This document shows positions 1-9,631 of a stretch of DNA of 13,073 nt, in pieces. Source of the stretch: Candidatus Nitrosotalea sp. FS (GTDB lineage Archaea > Thermoproteota > Nitrososphaeria > Nitrososphaerales > Nitrosopumilaceae); the NCBI RefSeq assembly GCF_011319475.1, contig NZ_RCMC01000275.1, positions 1 to 13,073 on the forward strand, in the 5' to 3' direction. Within the stretch, counting starts at the first letter, position 1. Each line of letters opens with the position of its first letter. The notes beneath the pieces were generated by a model that worked only from the letters and a program-made list of their open reading frames with translations, had not been told where the DNA came from and ran no database searches. The position numbers and the translations under genes are program-made.

Positions 1-2548
1 ATCCCAAAAGTGCTCCAAGTGACTCGCCCTGTCTTATTCCATCTAAAAGCCATAGAGCATTGTTTACCCTTTGCGATGACAGATCTATTGCAAAAGATTT
101 GGTATCTGGTGATTTCTGGTGTGTGACATATCCATTTCTTAGTATGGCAGCAGCTGCTGCCTGTGACATGGACGGGGCAAGAACATACCCTTCGTTGTCA
201 ACACTTGGCTGCAATACTTTGGCAACATCTATTTGAGCTGTGTATTGTTTATTCTTCCAGTCGTTATTGAGTTGTACAAGGGCGTCTTTTTCCCGTCCCG
301 CGACGGGTAATGGTTTGTTCTGGTTTGGTCGCACATCTTCGACCCATCCATACCCCCCCAAGTATACCCCACTTTGCTTGAGGTTTTGGTTTTCTTGTTG
401 TCGTATCTGTAACAAGTAATTAGCTATTGCTGTTATCCATGCATCAAGTCTATGACTGCAAACATCAAGGGTTTCTGTGAGTAATCTATCTAGCTCTGCA
501 GAAGATACAATGGCCAACCGCCCTATGCTTTCTCTCACTTGGAGAACAAATGAGTTGAATTTTGCCAATATCAAAGGTGTCATATAGATAGATGTAGTGA
601 TCCCACTCGGCTGACCAGAAACTTGTTGATTTAAAATTCTGACCGAAGTCACTGTAGTTTCACCTTGGGCAACATCTACAAGTTCGGGCTCACGGTATTG
701 AGTGGCATCAAGATTTTGTACCTCCATTCCAGTATTAGCAAATTCAAGCAAAAGTGAATGCCGTAATATTTTAAAAAGTAAAGATGTAGGTGTAGGGCTA
801 GCAGGATAGCTGGTATTCAACAATTGATCTGCTGAAGCAGTTTGCAACCAGTTAAGGTAGTTCATATCATTGTCTTGCTTTCCAGGTGATGATTTGTAAT
901 CTAGTGTTGTAGGTTTTTGTTCTGATAATGGAGAGTACTGCACCGTCGGAAATGGAACATCGAACGTGTTAGGCGACATTGCAGTTCCAATTATGAAAGG
1001 ATCGTATGGCAAACCAAACTGGTTGAGAAGACCCTTGTCGGCCATTTGATTGTCTTGCCACCATGTTTGTTGGATAGAGTCATCTACACCAGATGCAGAC
1101 CAGTTTAGCAAATTCCAAAGAAAGGCGGGACCAAGTACGCTTCTACCACGATATCTCATTGAGCTTGCATCCATGCTTAATACGCCAAGAAGATCATCAT
1201 CTGGATTGGCTGAACCAAGTATACGAGGAGTTGAACTTGCACTTTGGAGCCAGACACTACGAGCAATTTTTAAGATTTTGACGAGGCCATTTACCAGAAC
1301 ATTTTGCCCATCAGTCCAAGAATCAAGCGAAGTGACTGGCAGTATCCCATAGGGCGTATCTCCCACTAGGATTGAAGGTATTGGACCCCGTGGTCTCAGA
1401 TATGGTATGACAAAGTTGTCTCTTGCATTAGCAATATCGGTTGGCTTGAAAACATTTGACATTTGTCCCAGAAAGTATCCTAGAGTTGCTGGCCAGAAAG
1501 CAACGAGCATGTCTTTAGAGTTCTTTTGCTCTGTAGAGTTTGCATATTGCACATGATTGAATACGCAGGAGTCAAGCCCTAGGGCTGATGCGGTTATCAG
1601 TGCGTTTGACATCGAATCTGTTGGTAGAAGATCCGTTATCTCTGTAGAATAACTTCTAGAAAAGTCTGGATCCTTTGTACTAAATGCTGAAGTAGCATCA
1701 TTGGTATTTTTGGTTGGTGCACCCTGCGGTACAAATGCTAGGCCATCAGTATAGTGATGTGCATTTAACAAATCGACTACGGATTGGGAATTGAGTTGTG
1801 GAAGGTTCTCTATATCTTTGGTATCTTGATAACCTAATACAATTATTTTATCAAATCCATTAACTGCCGTGCCCACAAGGGATATGCGAACCGCCATCCC
1901 TGCCTCCACCGCGGTGTCAAAATCCACCATCCATTTCATATTATCATCTATTGCAGGCATCGTGTAACCGGCTTCTTTTGAAGATGGATCATCTGGAGAT
2001 GGCATATTGGCAACGTCTGGAATTACTGTCAGTAACTGCTTTACTTTGTTAGGAAAAACCACTTGTTGTTCATTGCCTCCCTGGTAGAGGTACACAACCC
2101 ATTGGTCTGGAAGGCAGCTTACAACAGATGCATTTACTGCCTTGGCATATGGTTTAGTACACTTGTCTTGACTTGGCGACGGCTTGGGATTTGTTTGTTG
2201 AACAATATAAGCTGCTCTAGTTGGTCCATAATTGGAGGCCATTGTTTTCCACAATCCCTTGCCATCAGAGTTAGGCTGTCCAAGTGCTTGCCAGTATGTA
2301 TCTCCTGCACTTTTCTCATCTACTGTCAGAGAAGGATTGTGTGAATCGATAGATATTTGATCTGGATAAATTCTCAACCACAGTTCAGGTTTTGTATCCA
2401 TGTTCATAAATTTGGTCTCAATCCTGACGGGAAAGAGAAGGAATGGGATGTTTGGAGAAAGATTTATGGTTATATCTTGTACCGGCGTCGGAGTTGTGGC
2501 GATCGATTGTTCGGGGTTAACTGGTGTCGATCGACTATGGATTGCCAT
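1..2548 (-). CDS. Large conserved protein of unknown function, 3' end outside the window (at least 849 residues)
   Basis: The minus-strand frame is open from the ATG at 2548 to base 2, with no stop for 849 codons, so the gene continues past the left edge. The product begins MAIHSRSTPV with no signal peptide. Recognisable blocks are LLFPVRIETKF (about residues 37-47), ELWLRIYPDQISIDSH (55-70), HRLDAW (near 698), YLGGYGWVEDVRP (about 726-738), GYVLAPSMSQAAAAAILRNG (about 784-803) and DLSSQRV...LLDGIRQGESLGALLG up to the edge. From memory, these blocks recur in very long hypothetical proteins of bacteria; I know no assigned function or reliable domain name. No catalytic motif or membrane span was seen. 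The start lies one base after the stop of the upstream gene (TGAAATG) and has a GGAGG site 5 bases upstream, so it is translated as the fourth gene of the operon. Existence of the gene is secure; its role is unknown. Confidence 0.9.
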   Translation of the reverse strand, partial: MAIHSRSTPVNPEQSIATTPTPVQDITINLSPNIPFLLFPVRIETKFMNMDTKPELWLRIYPDQISIDSHNPSLTVDEKSAGDTYWQALGQPNSDGKGLWKTMASNYGPTRAAYIVQQTNPKPSPSQDKCTKPYAKAVNASVVSCLPDQWVVYLYQGGNEQQVVFPNKVKQLLTVIPDVANMPSPDDPSSKEAGYTMPAIDDNMKWMVDFDTAVEAGMAVRISLVGTAVNGFDKIIVLGYQDTKDIENLPQLNSQSVVDLLNAHHYTDGLAFVPQGAPTKNTNDATSAFSTKDPDFSRSYSTEITDLLPTDSMSNALITASALGLDSCVFNHVQYANSTEQKNSKDMLVAFWPATLGYFLGQMSNVFKPTDIANARDNFVIPYLRPRGPIPSILVGDTPYGILPVTSLDSWTDGQNVLVNGLVKILKIARSVWLQSASSTPRILGSANPDDDLLGVLSMDASSMRYRGRSVLGPAFLWNLLNWSASGVDDSIQQTWWQDNQMADKGLLNQFGLPYDPFIIGTAMSPNTFDVPFPTVQYSPLSEQKPTTLDYKSSPGKQDNDMNYLNWLQTASADQLLNTSYPASPTPTSLLFKILRHSLLLEFANTGMEVQNLDATQYREPELVDVAQGETTVTSVRILNQQVSGQPSGITTSIYMTPLILAKFNSFVLQVRESIGRLAIVSSAELDRLLTETLDVCSHRLDAWITAIANYLLQIRQQENQNLKQSGVYLGGYGWVEDVRPNQNKPLPVAGREKDALVQLNNDWKNKQYTAQIDVAKVLQPSVDNEGYVLAPSMSQAAAAAILRNGYVTHQKSPDTKSFAIDLSSQRVNNALWLLDGIRQGESLGALLG

Positions 2549-2549
2549 T

Positions 2550-5500
2550 TCAGCCTCCAGCTCCGCCAGTCTGTGTATTGATAGTAACGGTGACTGAGGT
2601 GGTCGCAGTGTCTCCTGATTGGTTAGTAACTTTTGCAGTTACTGTATGAACCCCATCTGAAAGCGGACTAGTATTAAATTTCCATGATGTAGTACCATTT
2701 GCCAAGTTAAACTCCCCTCCGTCAATTGATACCTCCACTTTTTGTACACCAAATACAGAATCAGCCGCACTACCTGTAACCGTTATTGTTTGAGTATCAA
2801 GTTGTAACAGATCAGATGGTGAAGAAATTGAGATTAGTGGGGGGAAGTTAAGCATTGTATCGGCGTGTATTGCTACCCTTGCTGGCCTTCGTATGGTTAT
2901 GTATGCCGTTTGCGCTGCATCTTTTCCCCAGCTGTTATTAGGATCATTGGGATTGTCAGGAGTTCTTGTATCGCCAGGAGGTATTGGCTTGTCATCTATG
3001 ACTGGTTGAATTTGAAGATCTGTTGATGTTATTGACCCAGTTACTGAGGCATAACCATTTTGAATCGGTACGATATCCCAGGAGAGATCAGCCCATTGAT
3101 ATACCGGACCGGAATGAGTAAGCTCTAAACCAAATTTAGGTTCTGTAGGATGCTCTTGTATTACAAAGAACCAGCCTCCATAGTTTTGCGTATGATCCTT
3201 GGAACCGTATGCGTCCTTAACGGATATATCAAATCCGAAATACGTTACGTCTAGAGGTAGTGTTCCTCGTATCACTGGATGCATCTCATCAGAGGTCAAG
3301 TTACTTGGTTGACGAGTCCATACCTGCCGACCATTATCATCAGTTGTTTGTGTCCACACTGCCTTGCATGCGTAAATTATGGCGTTTGGATAGCGTTGTA
3401 AAAGCTCGCCCCGTACCAAAAGAACAAGGAGGTTTTGAGGAGGATTTGGTATAGTACGTGTCGTATCCAAACCCGTTTTGTTCTGCATGTTTTCCCCTAG
3501 TGAGTTGGTAGGAAACCAAGTGTGAATAGGTGGAATGTCATATAGTTTCTCTTGAAGATCTTTTGGTGAAAGCTTCAGATCATCTGCAGTAGGCACATAC
3601 GAGCTTACATCCCAGAATTGCCTAAAATAGCTCCCACGTTGATCTGTTGGAAAGCCATTCCATAAAAGTTGCCGGGCCATCTCGCAGTTTAATCCCACCA
3701 TGTAAGATTCGATAAAACGGTCATCGGTTTCTACAAGTGATAATGAATTTTGTGGGACATCTTTGAGGCCAGGCAATACCCACTCCTTTGAGATATCCCT
3801 TAATGGATAGTACATCGGTTGTGGGAAACTTGGAGCAGCCATTATAGGGGTAATTGGATCGGGCGGGGACCAATTGAAGGATTTTGCCAGCTGTATTCGG
3901 TACTGCAGTCTTGCTGGAACGGTAACCATTGGATCAATTTTACCAATGATTGTATCTCTCAAACCTTGCAAATCTAAGGGCACCATTTTCGGCGGAGTGA
4001 CTGGTTGAACTATGACTTGAAATGCTGTTGCAAGCTGCATAGCTGCTGCTCTGAAAGCTTTTGCATCAGGCGAGTCGTGTAAAACATTTCCAGATGGAAC
4101 TGGTTGCATTGGCTGACCAGCCTTTGTTACTTGAAAAGTAGGCTGGGGAAGAATTTGTGAAAACGCCTGCGGCGTGATGTTGGAAAATCTCATCGAGTGT
4201 GAAACTTTTGCTTTATCTTCAATTTTCTTAAACCGCCTTATTGCTGCAAAAGCAGCTCCTGCAATTGCAGATGAGGCAGCAATTGCTTGTGGAAGCCAAC
4301 CACCTAGACTGCCAAATACCAGCAACAATATGTCAGCAACTGCTGCAACACCTATGATTATCCAGTCCAGATATTCCAGTATTGACAACAACCAGTCGGG
4401 CACCTTGCGCTGGAAGAGCTCATCGGATACGGCATCAAGAGGAACAAGACCTCCCGGCAGATTTACTTTTGGAAGTATAGTTGTGGCATTAAGACGCGTT
4501 ATGATTCCATAATGCAAAGAGGTTATTGCCGTTCCCTGGCGTCTTCTGATAGGCCCTAGAGGACGTATGATCCTCCGGAAGGTACCTGATAATGCCCTTA
4601 CTGGGAATTGGCTGTTTATAACGGCAGCTCGCACTGTATTTGATCCATTTGCGATTCTCCCGTGCACTTGAAGTGTTATGGGAAGTAATGCTTCTGGTGC
4701 AAGATTTAGAAAGTTTTTTGAGTAAATCATTTGCGATCCAGAGCGAGCAAACTGTCCATAGCGAAGTAATTGATTTGCTAGTTGCAGTCCGTCGTACTGT
4801 TTCCATGCAGATGCCATTAGCTGAGATCTTTGTTGCAGGACGACCTGAGTACCCAGTCCGGCTGCAGCTCTGAACCTTGGATCCAAATTCAGATCATCAA
4901 GCCATACAACGGGAGTTGTAGGATCAATCTTTTGCACAAGCGCATGCCATCGCCCGTAGATAGGAGGTCCGACATAAGGATCATTTGGGTTGGGATTGGT
5001 TGGATCATCACTAAATGGATCTGCAGCTTCGTTTAACAGTGTAGTTAGCGAATTTTGAAATGTTAATTTACCAGATGACCAGTCACTTACCGTTTCTATC
5101 GTACGCATCGCGCCGCCAATTTCCAAGACGGGGGGAGTATCGGTGGTAGCAGGTGGCAACCCCCAACCAACATCAGAAACATCGATTGGACGCAATCCTA
5201 CATCTGGTGGCGAGGTAAGTGGTTTCAGTTTGCGTGCCAATGATTCAAAATCTCCCTGATCACTAGTACTGAACTTGAACGAATAATATACCGGCAGTTT
5301 GATAGGACCGTGAACTGCATGGCCCAAGTTATCTTTTAGCTGCCATGCGGGTTCATCCAAAGTTCCATTCTGAATTTGTACTTGCGTACCCAAACCTGTC
5401 TGCACGCCAGAAGCAAAGGCTGGAACAAGAAATGCAGTGTAAGAAGTTTTTGAACTCAGTTGCCTAGGACACAAGATTCTAGAAATCACTTGTTTTGGAT

Positions 5501-6116
5501 TATTTGAAATTGCTGTAGAAATATCACTATCAGAACCAGATATCTGGACATGAACCCATCCCCAAGACTCAGCAAGATCTGGAAGTTTAGCCAAGTCTAT
5601 CACACTTACAACTGGCTGAGGCTTGGCACTCAAGTCAAAGGAGTCAAATTCCGCTGGAGCAGGATCGGATTTTAGAACGATCAGTACCAACCAAGGCCTT
5701 AAGCTATTGGGATTTTTGGAGACATTGGAACTTGGAGCTGCTGGTGTAAGTATCCAGGGAAAATCTGGGTCAGTGAACTCTATTCCTGCAAAATAGTTTG
5801 GTTCAAAATTCAGCGTCCCATCCGGAGGCTCTGTTTTGAAAACTTGACGTTTATCAATTCCTTTGACATCTATCGGACCATACATGTTAACTGTCTTTTG
5901 CGGTGAAGAAAGTGTCTGGTCTGAGCCGGCATAATTATATGGTTGCATCGATGAACCACCGACAGATTCTGTTTCCACCTGCAAAGATACATCCAAGGAT
6001 CCACGATATGGAATTGATCCGCTAAGTGGATCCGGATTAGTTAGATTGGCTCCAAATCCTCGCCTTGTCCATGAAAGAAAATGAAACTGTCCCAGCTCCT
6101 GTTCGCTGCCGCTCAT
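2550..6116 (-). CDS. 1188-residue conserved protein with a central membrane hairpin and C-terminal Ig-like domain
   Basis: The function is unknown. The N-terminal half has family-like blocks: YGPIDVKGIDKRQVFKTEP (residues 79-97), FEPNYFAGIEF...DFPWILTPAAP (104-128), LRPWLVLIVLKS (139-150), LPDLAESWGWVHVQ (about 178-191), ILCPRQL (near 215), VGLRPIDVSDVGWGLP (about 305-320), YGRWHAL (near 390) and LNLDPRFRAAAGLGTQVV (about 408-425). I recall similar blocks in long bacterial hypothetical proteins. Residues about 575-625 hold two hydrophobic stretches (WIIIGVAAVADILLLVFG, then AIAASSAIAGAAFAAI), followed by basic RRFKK, which suggests a membrane hairpin. The C-terminal part, about 1089-1183, is an Ig-like fold (KVEVSIDGGEF, TTSWKFNTSPLSDGVHTVTA) of the bacterial Ig (Big_7-like) type found in surface proteins, before a GGAGG tail. 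No Sec signal was seen. The start codon overlaps the upstream stop as ATGA, which fixes the start well. It is the third gene of the operon. A membrane- or surface-associated structural role is inference. Confidence 0.9.
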   Translation of the reverse strand: MSGSEQELGQFHFLSWTRRGFGANLTNPDPLSGSIPYRGSLDVSLQVETESVGGSSMQPYNYAGSDQTLSSPQKTVNMYGPIDVKGIDKRQVFKTEPPDGTLNFEPNYFAGIEFTDPDFPWILTPAAPSSNVSKNPNSLRPWLVLIVLKSDPAPAEFDSFDLSAKPQPVVSVIDLAKLPDLAESWGWVHVQISGSDSDISTAISNNPKQVISRILCPRQLSSKTSYTAFLVPAFASGVQTGLGTQVQIQNGTLDEPAWQLKDNLGHAVHGPIKLPVYYSFKFSTSDQGDFESLARKLKPLTSPPDVGLRPIDVSDVGWGLPPATTDTPPVLEIGGAMRTIETVSDWSSGKLTFQNSLTTLLNEAADPFSDDPTNPNPNDPYVGPPIYGRWHALVQKIDPTTPVVWLDDLNLDPRFRAAAGLGTQVVLQQRSQLMASAWKQYDGLQLANQLLRYGQFARSGSQMIYSKNFLNLAPEALLPITLQVHGRIANGSNTVRAAVINSQFPVRALSGTFRRIIRPLGPIRRRQGTAITSLHYGIITRLNATTILPKVNLPGGLVPLDAVSDELFQRKVPDWLLSILEYLDWIIIGVAAVADILLLVFGSLGGWLPQAIAASSAIAGAAFAAIRRFKKIEDKAKVSHSMRFSNITPQAFSQILPQPTFQVTKAGQPMQPVPSGNVLHDSPDAKAFRAAAMQLATAFQVIVQPVTPPKMVPLDLQGLRDTIIGKIDPMVTVPARLQYRIQLAKSFNWSPPDPITPIMAAPSFPQPMYYPLRDISKEWVLPGLKDVPQNSLSLVETDDRFIESYMVGLNCEMARQLLWNGFPTDQRGSYFRQFWDVSSYVPTADDLKLSPKDLQEKLYDIPPIHTWFPTNSLGENMQNKTGLDTTRTIPNPPQNLLVLLVRGELLQRYPNAIIYACKAVWTQTTDDNGRQVWTRQPSNLTSDEMHPVIRGTLPLDVTYFGFDISVKDAYGSKDHTQNYGGWFFVIQEHPTEPKFGLELTHSGPVYQWADLSWDIVPIQNGYASVTGSITSTDLQIQPVIDDKPIPPGDTRTPDNPNDPNNSWGKDAAQTAYITIRRPARVAIHADTMLNFPPLISISSPSDLLQLDTQTITVTGSAADSVFGVQKVEVSIDGGEFNLANGTTSWKFNTSPLSDGVHTVTAKVTNQSGDTATTSVTVTINTQTGGAGG
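2554..2558 (-). promoter_or_regulatory. Shine-Dalgarno site of the fourth operon gene
   Basis: The minus strand reads GGAGG followed by 5 bases and the ATG at 2548. The site lies inside the last codons of the upstream 1188-residue gene. It supports the chosen start and points to translational coupling across the 1-base gap. Confidence 0.65.
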
Positions 6117-9100
6117 GCCGCCGCAACCTTTGCAGTTTGTGTCTCCTGAACCGTAATTACTTGGAGTGAACCAGCTTTCTCAGGATGTGTCTGCAGATAA
6201 TTGTCAAGAGTAAATTTGGCAGATGACCATGCAGTACCAGTAGGTGAGAGGTCTGTCCTTACAGAGAGATCATCACTGCTAGCAATTACATATTTTGTAT
6301 CAGTGATTGAGATGGGACTTGACATTTCCGGAGTGACAAACTTTACATTTCCGGTGGTACGGATAAGAGAGAATGCGGCAGCACCACCATTGACTAGGGC
6401 TAATTGCACTTGGAGAGCCATTCTGTAAAGGCCTGGCAGTGGGATACTTGGAGCAGTAAGATCATCCACAATGAATGTTTCATATCCTAGATTCAAGTCA
6501 GAGATTGACCCTGACTTCCAGCCACCTGCTCCTATCTTTTCACCCGACTTGTGGGATTCATATGGATTTGCAGATAACTTGTCAGAGTCACTCATCTCCT
6601 CAAACTGCCCCATTGCAAAATAATCATCGTTGTCTTGAATGTCCGCGTTATTTCCTCCAATTGTAACAGAAGTTATGTCAAGTTTGTCTGCATCTGCAGG
6701 AGTGTTGTTCCCGAACTTGTTAATTGAGATGCCCAAAGGTACAACGGTTTCATGTACAGTAAGCTGTCCTAGTGGATGTACCAGTATGGATGATGGATCA
6801 GCACTGCCAGAGTCTGTTTTTGCTAATGTGATCATTTGTGTGGCATCATCAGGTATTGTTGCGCTCCAATTTCTTGAATCATTTAACGCTTGTACCAATA
6901 AGGGAATGACTGGGACCGGCGAGAGCGGCTGGGAGTTGTCTTGTTCACCAATTGTAATGTTTACAGGAATTGTGACATTGAAGAACAGAAACGAGACGCT
7001 TGCACTCCCAACCGCATGCCAGAGACTTGGTCCCGACAATGTCAAGTTAAGATCGATTCCCATTATCTTTGTGCTGCCCTGAAGCAGATCTAGACCTGCC
7101 CTGACATCTACAATAAATGAGAAGGGATTGAATATGAAGAGTGCATCGAATCCCAAGTAGCCATGAACTGTAAAACCAGCGGCTGATGCATGTAACTCAA
7201 GATCAGCCCCAAGTTGCACAGAATTTGATGTCACTGCAAGATAGGTGCTAAAGCTCAGACCGGCATCTGAGTCACCCATCGTTATCATCAAGCGTTTCAG
7301 AGTTGGAAAACCTGGAGGAGGTTGATAGCGAGGATTCAATCCTCCAACTGAGACTGCAAAGTTTGGATTGTTGCCCCAGTTAAGACGCATTGCCATGTCC
7401 CCAGTTAGAGGATACTTGACGATGCTGGAATCATACAGAGCACCATCCAGTGAGAAGCTCTTTTGCTGGAAATCAATTATACCAATTATGTCTATCTGTA
7501 TTTTTACAACAGCCTCAGGATCTTGTTGTGGTAAAATTACCTTGAAGATGCCAAGTATTGCGATACGGACTGGATCGGGAACTTCTAGTACGATACCTAT
7601 TTCTGCTGTGACAATGTCTCCCCATCCAAGCTCTAGCATTGGTCCAAATACGTATCGACCCTTGGCTATCGGAAAAACAGTCGATATGTTACTAACCATT
7701 TGAGAAGGATCTGCAACCGGAAGGTCTGGAAATAGGATGTCGTCCAATGTTTTATTTTTGATTCCAGCCCGTAATGCATCGGTTGACATTGACCTGTTAA
7801 CACCGCCTAGTCCTCCGATGCCGTCCAGTGTAAAACCAAAACCCAACTGGATGGGCGGGAATTGTGCATCTACAATCAGAAGAAACGAATACTCTTGTGA
7901 GCCATCTGGCATTTTTGTGTCAAGTAAGCCAAATACACTTACCTGAATATCTTGCATAGGAATATCGATTAATAGTCCGAAAAATCCTGCATACTCGCCC
8001 TTATCCTCATCAAAGGAAATGTATCCCTCACCAGTTACCGAACCTGCATCAATTGATAGACCTAAACCATTTGGAGGTTTAAAGCCAAATTCAAAATCGA
8101 GATCGCCTAACAATCCAGTTGATTTAATATCGGAAACTTTCTCGAGAGAAAGTTTGATTCCTATGTTATCTACAGTTGCTTCTATTGGCCCTAATGCAAC
8201 ACCTCCAGTCACTCCAATGTCAAGTTCAATTCCTTTATCACTAGGTTCAATGGCAAGTTTTAGAGAATCCAATTCAAAAATGCTGATCGTTTTATTTATT
8301 GGTACTATAAATTGAAATCTGGCATTTCCGCTAAAATGCAAACCAGTTTTGGAGGACCATGTGAGGGTACCTCCAAAATCAAATGTTTCCTGATCTGTAC
8401 CGATAATCTTTTGGATAAAACCATCACTATCAGAAAAATCTAAAACTAATCGCATTCTGGTTGCGCTTAAAACAAACTGAAGTTCAGGGTCACTTACCGA
8501 ACCTTTAAGATAAAGACCAAGTAACAAATCGGCAAGTTCAAGCCTATGAGAGTTTTCGCTTCCAAATAAGATCCAAGGAGAAGATGGTTTGCCAAATAAT
8601 TCTGCTCCTAGATCATAAGTGAGGGGATTCGTGCTTAAACTTGCACCAATCTTATCTGGTCGTATCTCAATTGCGACTGGGCTATCACTCTTTAGGTCTC
8701 CTTTAAGCCTAAACACAAGGGAACCTGTTAGTGGGATTTCCTCGGTTACCTTTCCCTCTAGGTAAGGACCGATTAGGAAACCGCTTGGTGCTGCATCTTT
8801 CTGGTTCTTTGGAGGAATTGGCATTATTGTTAGACCAAACTCTACGTGGCCAATATCCAAATAATCTTCAATAAGTAAGGGAATATTCAATTCTCGAAGA
8901 GTTGAAACAACTGGATTACTATCATCATAGTAATTAGACATTAACGATTTGTTTGCTTTGTTACGGCCTGCAGGCCAACCGAGTGCTAAAATTATGCGTT
9001 CTAATCGACTTAGAAATTTATCATAATTTAGCGAACTGTTCCAACCGTATACCTCCCTCATAAGATTGGCGGGATCTGTGAAAAACGAAATTAATCTATC

Positions 9101-9631
9101 CCAGTTCATTGCTGTTCTGGTATAGTCGATACGTCCAACGAATCCATTTGCAGGAGAAGATTCTTCATCTATTATGCCAAGAAAACACAACAAAGCAAAT
9201 ACTGTGGGATTAGTAGTTTCAAAGTAATTGACTATTAGATCATCAATTAGGTCTGGAATGAAAGCCTTCCAAAATATATCTTGAGAGAAGGGCGATGGTA
9301 GTCCAGCTGGTGGGACGGTTGTGGAAAGATTTTGCAGGTCTCCTACGACCTTGATAACTGCATTTAGTGCAGTTTTCAAATCGTCTGCCGACACTTCATT
9401 AGATGTCAATAGAGAATCAAGGGCAGTTATCGCTTTTTCAACATTAGTCGAAATATCAAGAATCGGGGCGATCGCAACAAGATATGATTTATCGGAGGGG
9501 GGTTGCCAGCCATACTTGATAAGCAATGAATTGAAGGACGCAGCGGTTTGATCACTTATGGCAATCTGAAGCGGTTGCAGAGCGTCAAGAACAGAATTAG
9601 CGATTTTAATTATAAAATCATAGTTTGACAT
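6113..9631 (-). CDS. DUF6603 domain-containing protein, 1172 residues
   Basis: I recognise this from memory as a DUF6603-type protein, a large uncharacterised family; no biochemical role is known to me. The N-terminal ~240 residues look helical and include RIDYTRTAMNWDRLISFF and MREVYGW, and the next segment carries LERIILALGWPAGR. The middle and C-terminal parts are a long run of alternating-hydrophobic beta strands. Family-like blocks are LGFGFTLDGIGGLGGVNR (about 593-610), GRYVFGPMLELGWGD soon after, GDMAMRLNWGNNPNF and PRYQPPPGFPTLKRL (about 744-781) and SGPSLWHAVGSASVSFLFF (about 864-883). Only one cysteine was noticed. There is no signal peptide and no classical membrane helix. The strand-rich amphipathic pattern could form a long groove or barrel, as in AsmA or bridge-like lipid-transfer proteins, but that is inference only. 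The ATG directly abuts the upstream stop (TAAATG) and has GGAG 9 bases upstream. It is the second gene of the operon. Confidence 0.88.
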   Translation of the reverse strand: MSNYDFIIKIANSVLDALQPLQIAISDQTAASFNSLLIKYGWQPPSDKSYLVAIAPILDISTNVEKAITALDSLLTSNEVSADDLKTALNAVIKVVGDLQNLSTTVPPAGLPSPFSQDIFWKAFIPDLIDDLIVNYFETTNPTVFALLCFLGIIDEESSPANGFVGRIDYTRTAMNWDRLISFFTDPANLMREVYGWNSSLNYDKFLSRLERIILALGWPAGRNKANKSLMSNYYDDSNPVVSTLRELNIPLLIEDYLDIGHVEFGLTIMPIPPKNQKDAAPSGFLIGPYLEGKVTEEIPLTGSLVFRLKGDLKSDSPVAIEIRPDKIGASLSTNPLTYDLGAELFGKPSSPWILFGSENSHRLELADLLLGLYLKGSVSDPELQFVLSATRMRLVLDFSDSDGFIQKIIGTDQETFDFGGTLTWSSKTGLHFSGNARFQFIVPINKTISIFELDSLKLAIEPSDKGIELDIGVTGGVALGPIEATVDNIGIKLSLEKVSDIKSTGLLGDLDFEFGFKPPNGLGLSIDAGSVTGEGYISFDEDKGEYAGFFGLLIDIPMQDIQVSVFGLLDTKMPDGSQEYSFLLIVDAQFPPIQLGFGFTLDGIGGLGGVNRSMSTDALRAGIKNKTLDDILFPDLPVADPSQMVSNISTVFPIAKGRYVFGPMLELGWGDIVTAEIGIVLEVPDPVRIAILGIFKVILPQQDPEAVVKIQIDIIGIIDFQQKSFSLDGALYDSSIVKYPLTGDMAMRLNWGNNPNFAVSVGGLNPRYQPPPGFPTLKRLMITMGDSDAGLSFSTYLAVTSNSVQLGADLELHASAAGFTVHGYLGFDALFIFNPFSFIVDVRAGLDLLQGSTKIMGIDLNLTLSGPSLWHAVGSASVSFLFFNVTIPVNITIGEQDNSQPLSPVPVIPLLVQALNDSRNWSATIPDDATQMITLAKTDSGSADPSSILVHPLGQLTVHETVVPLGISINKFGNNTPADADKLDITSVTIGGNNADIQDNDDYFAMGQFEEMSDSDKLSANPYESHKSGEKIGAGGWKSGSISDLNLGYETFIVDDLTAPSIPLPGLYRMALQVQLALVNGGAAAFSLIRTTGNVKFVTPEMSSPISITDTKYVIASSDDLSVRTDLSPTGTAWSSAKFTLDNYLQTHPEKAGSLQVITVQETQTAKVAAA
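6127..6130 (-). promoter_or_regulatory. Weak Shine-Dalgarno-like site of the third operon gene
   Basis: The minus strand carries AAGG 10 bases before the ATG at 6116. The match is short and the spacing long. With the ATGA overlap, reinitiation by ribosomes finishing the upstream gene may matter more than this site. Confidence 0.3.

Noticed and set aside
1050..1352. Plus-strand 100-codon frame in the left part of the window
   Set aside because: The minus-strand frame is open without a stop from 2548 to the left edge and encodes family-like blocks, so this is an antisense shadow.
2134..2319. Minus-strand 61-codon frame starting MRKVQEIHTG
   Set aside because: It is out of frame inside the fourth operon gene, whose own frame continues through it.
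4174..4512. Plus-strand 112-codon frame opposite the 1188-residue gene
   Set aside because: It mirrors the alanine-rich membrane-hairpin codons on the other strand; its composition is explained by that.
6639..7082. Plus-strand 147-codon open frame opposite the DUF6603-type gene
   Set aside because: It lies wholly antisense to a strongly supported coding frame, and its translation shows no domain-like pattern.
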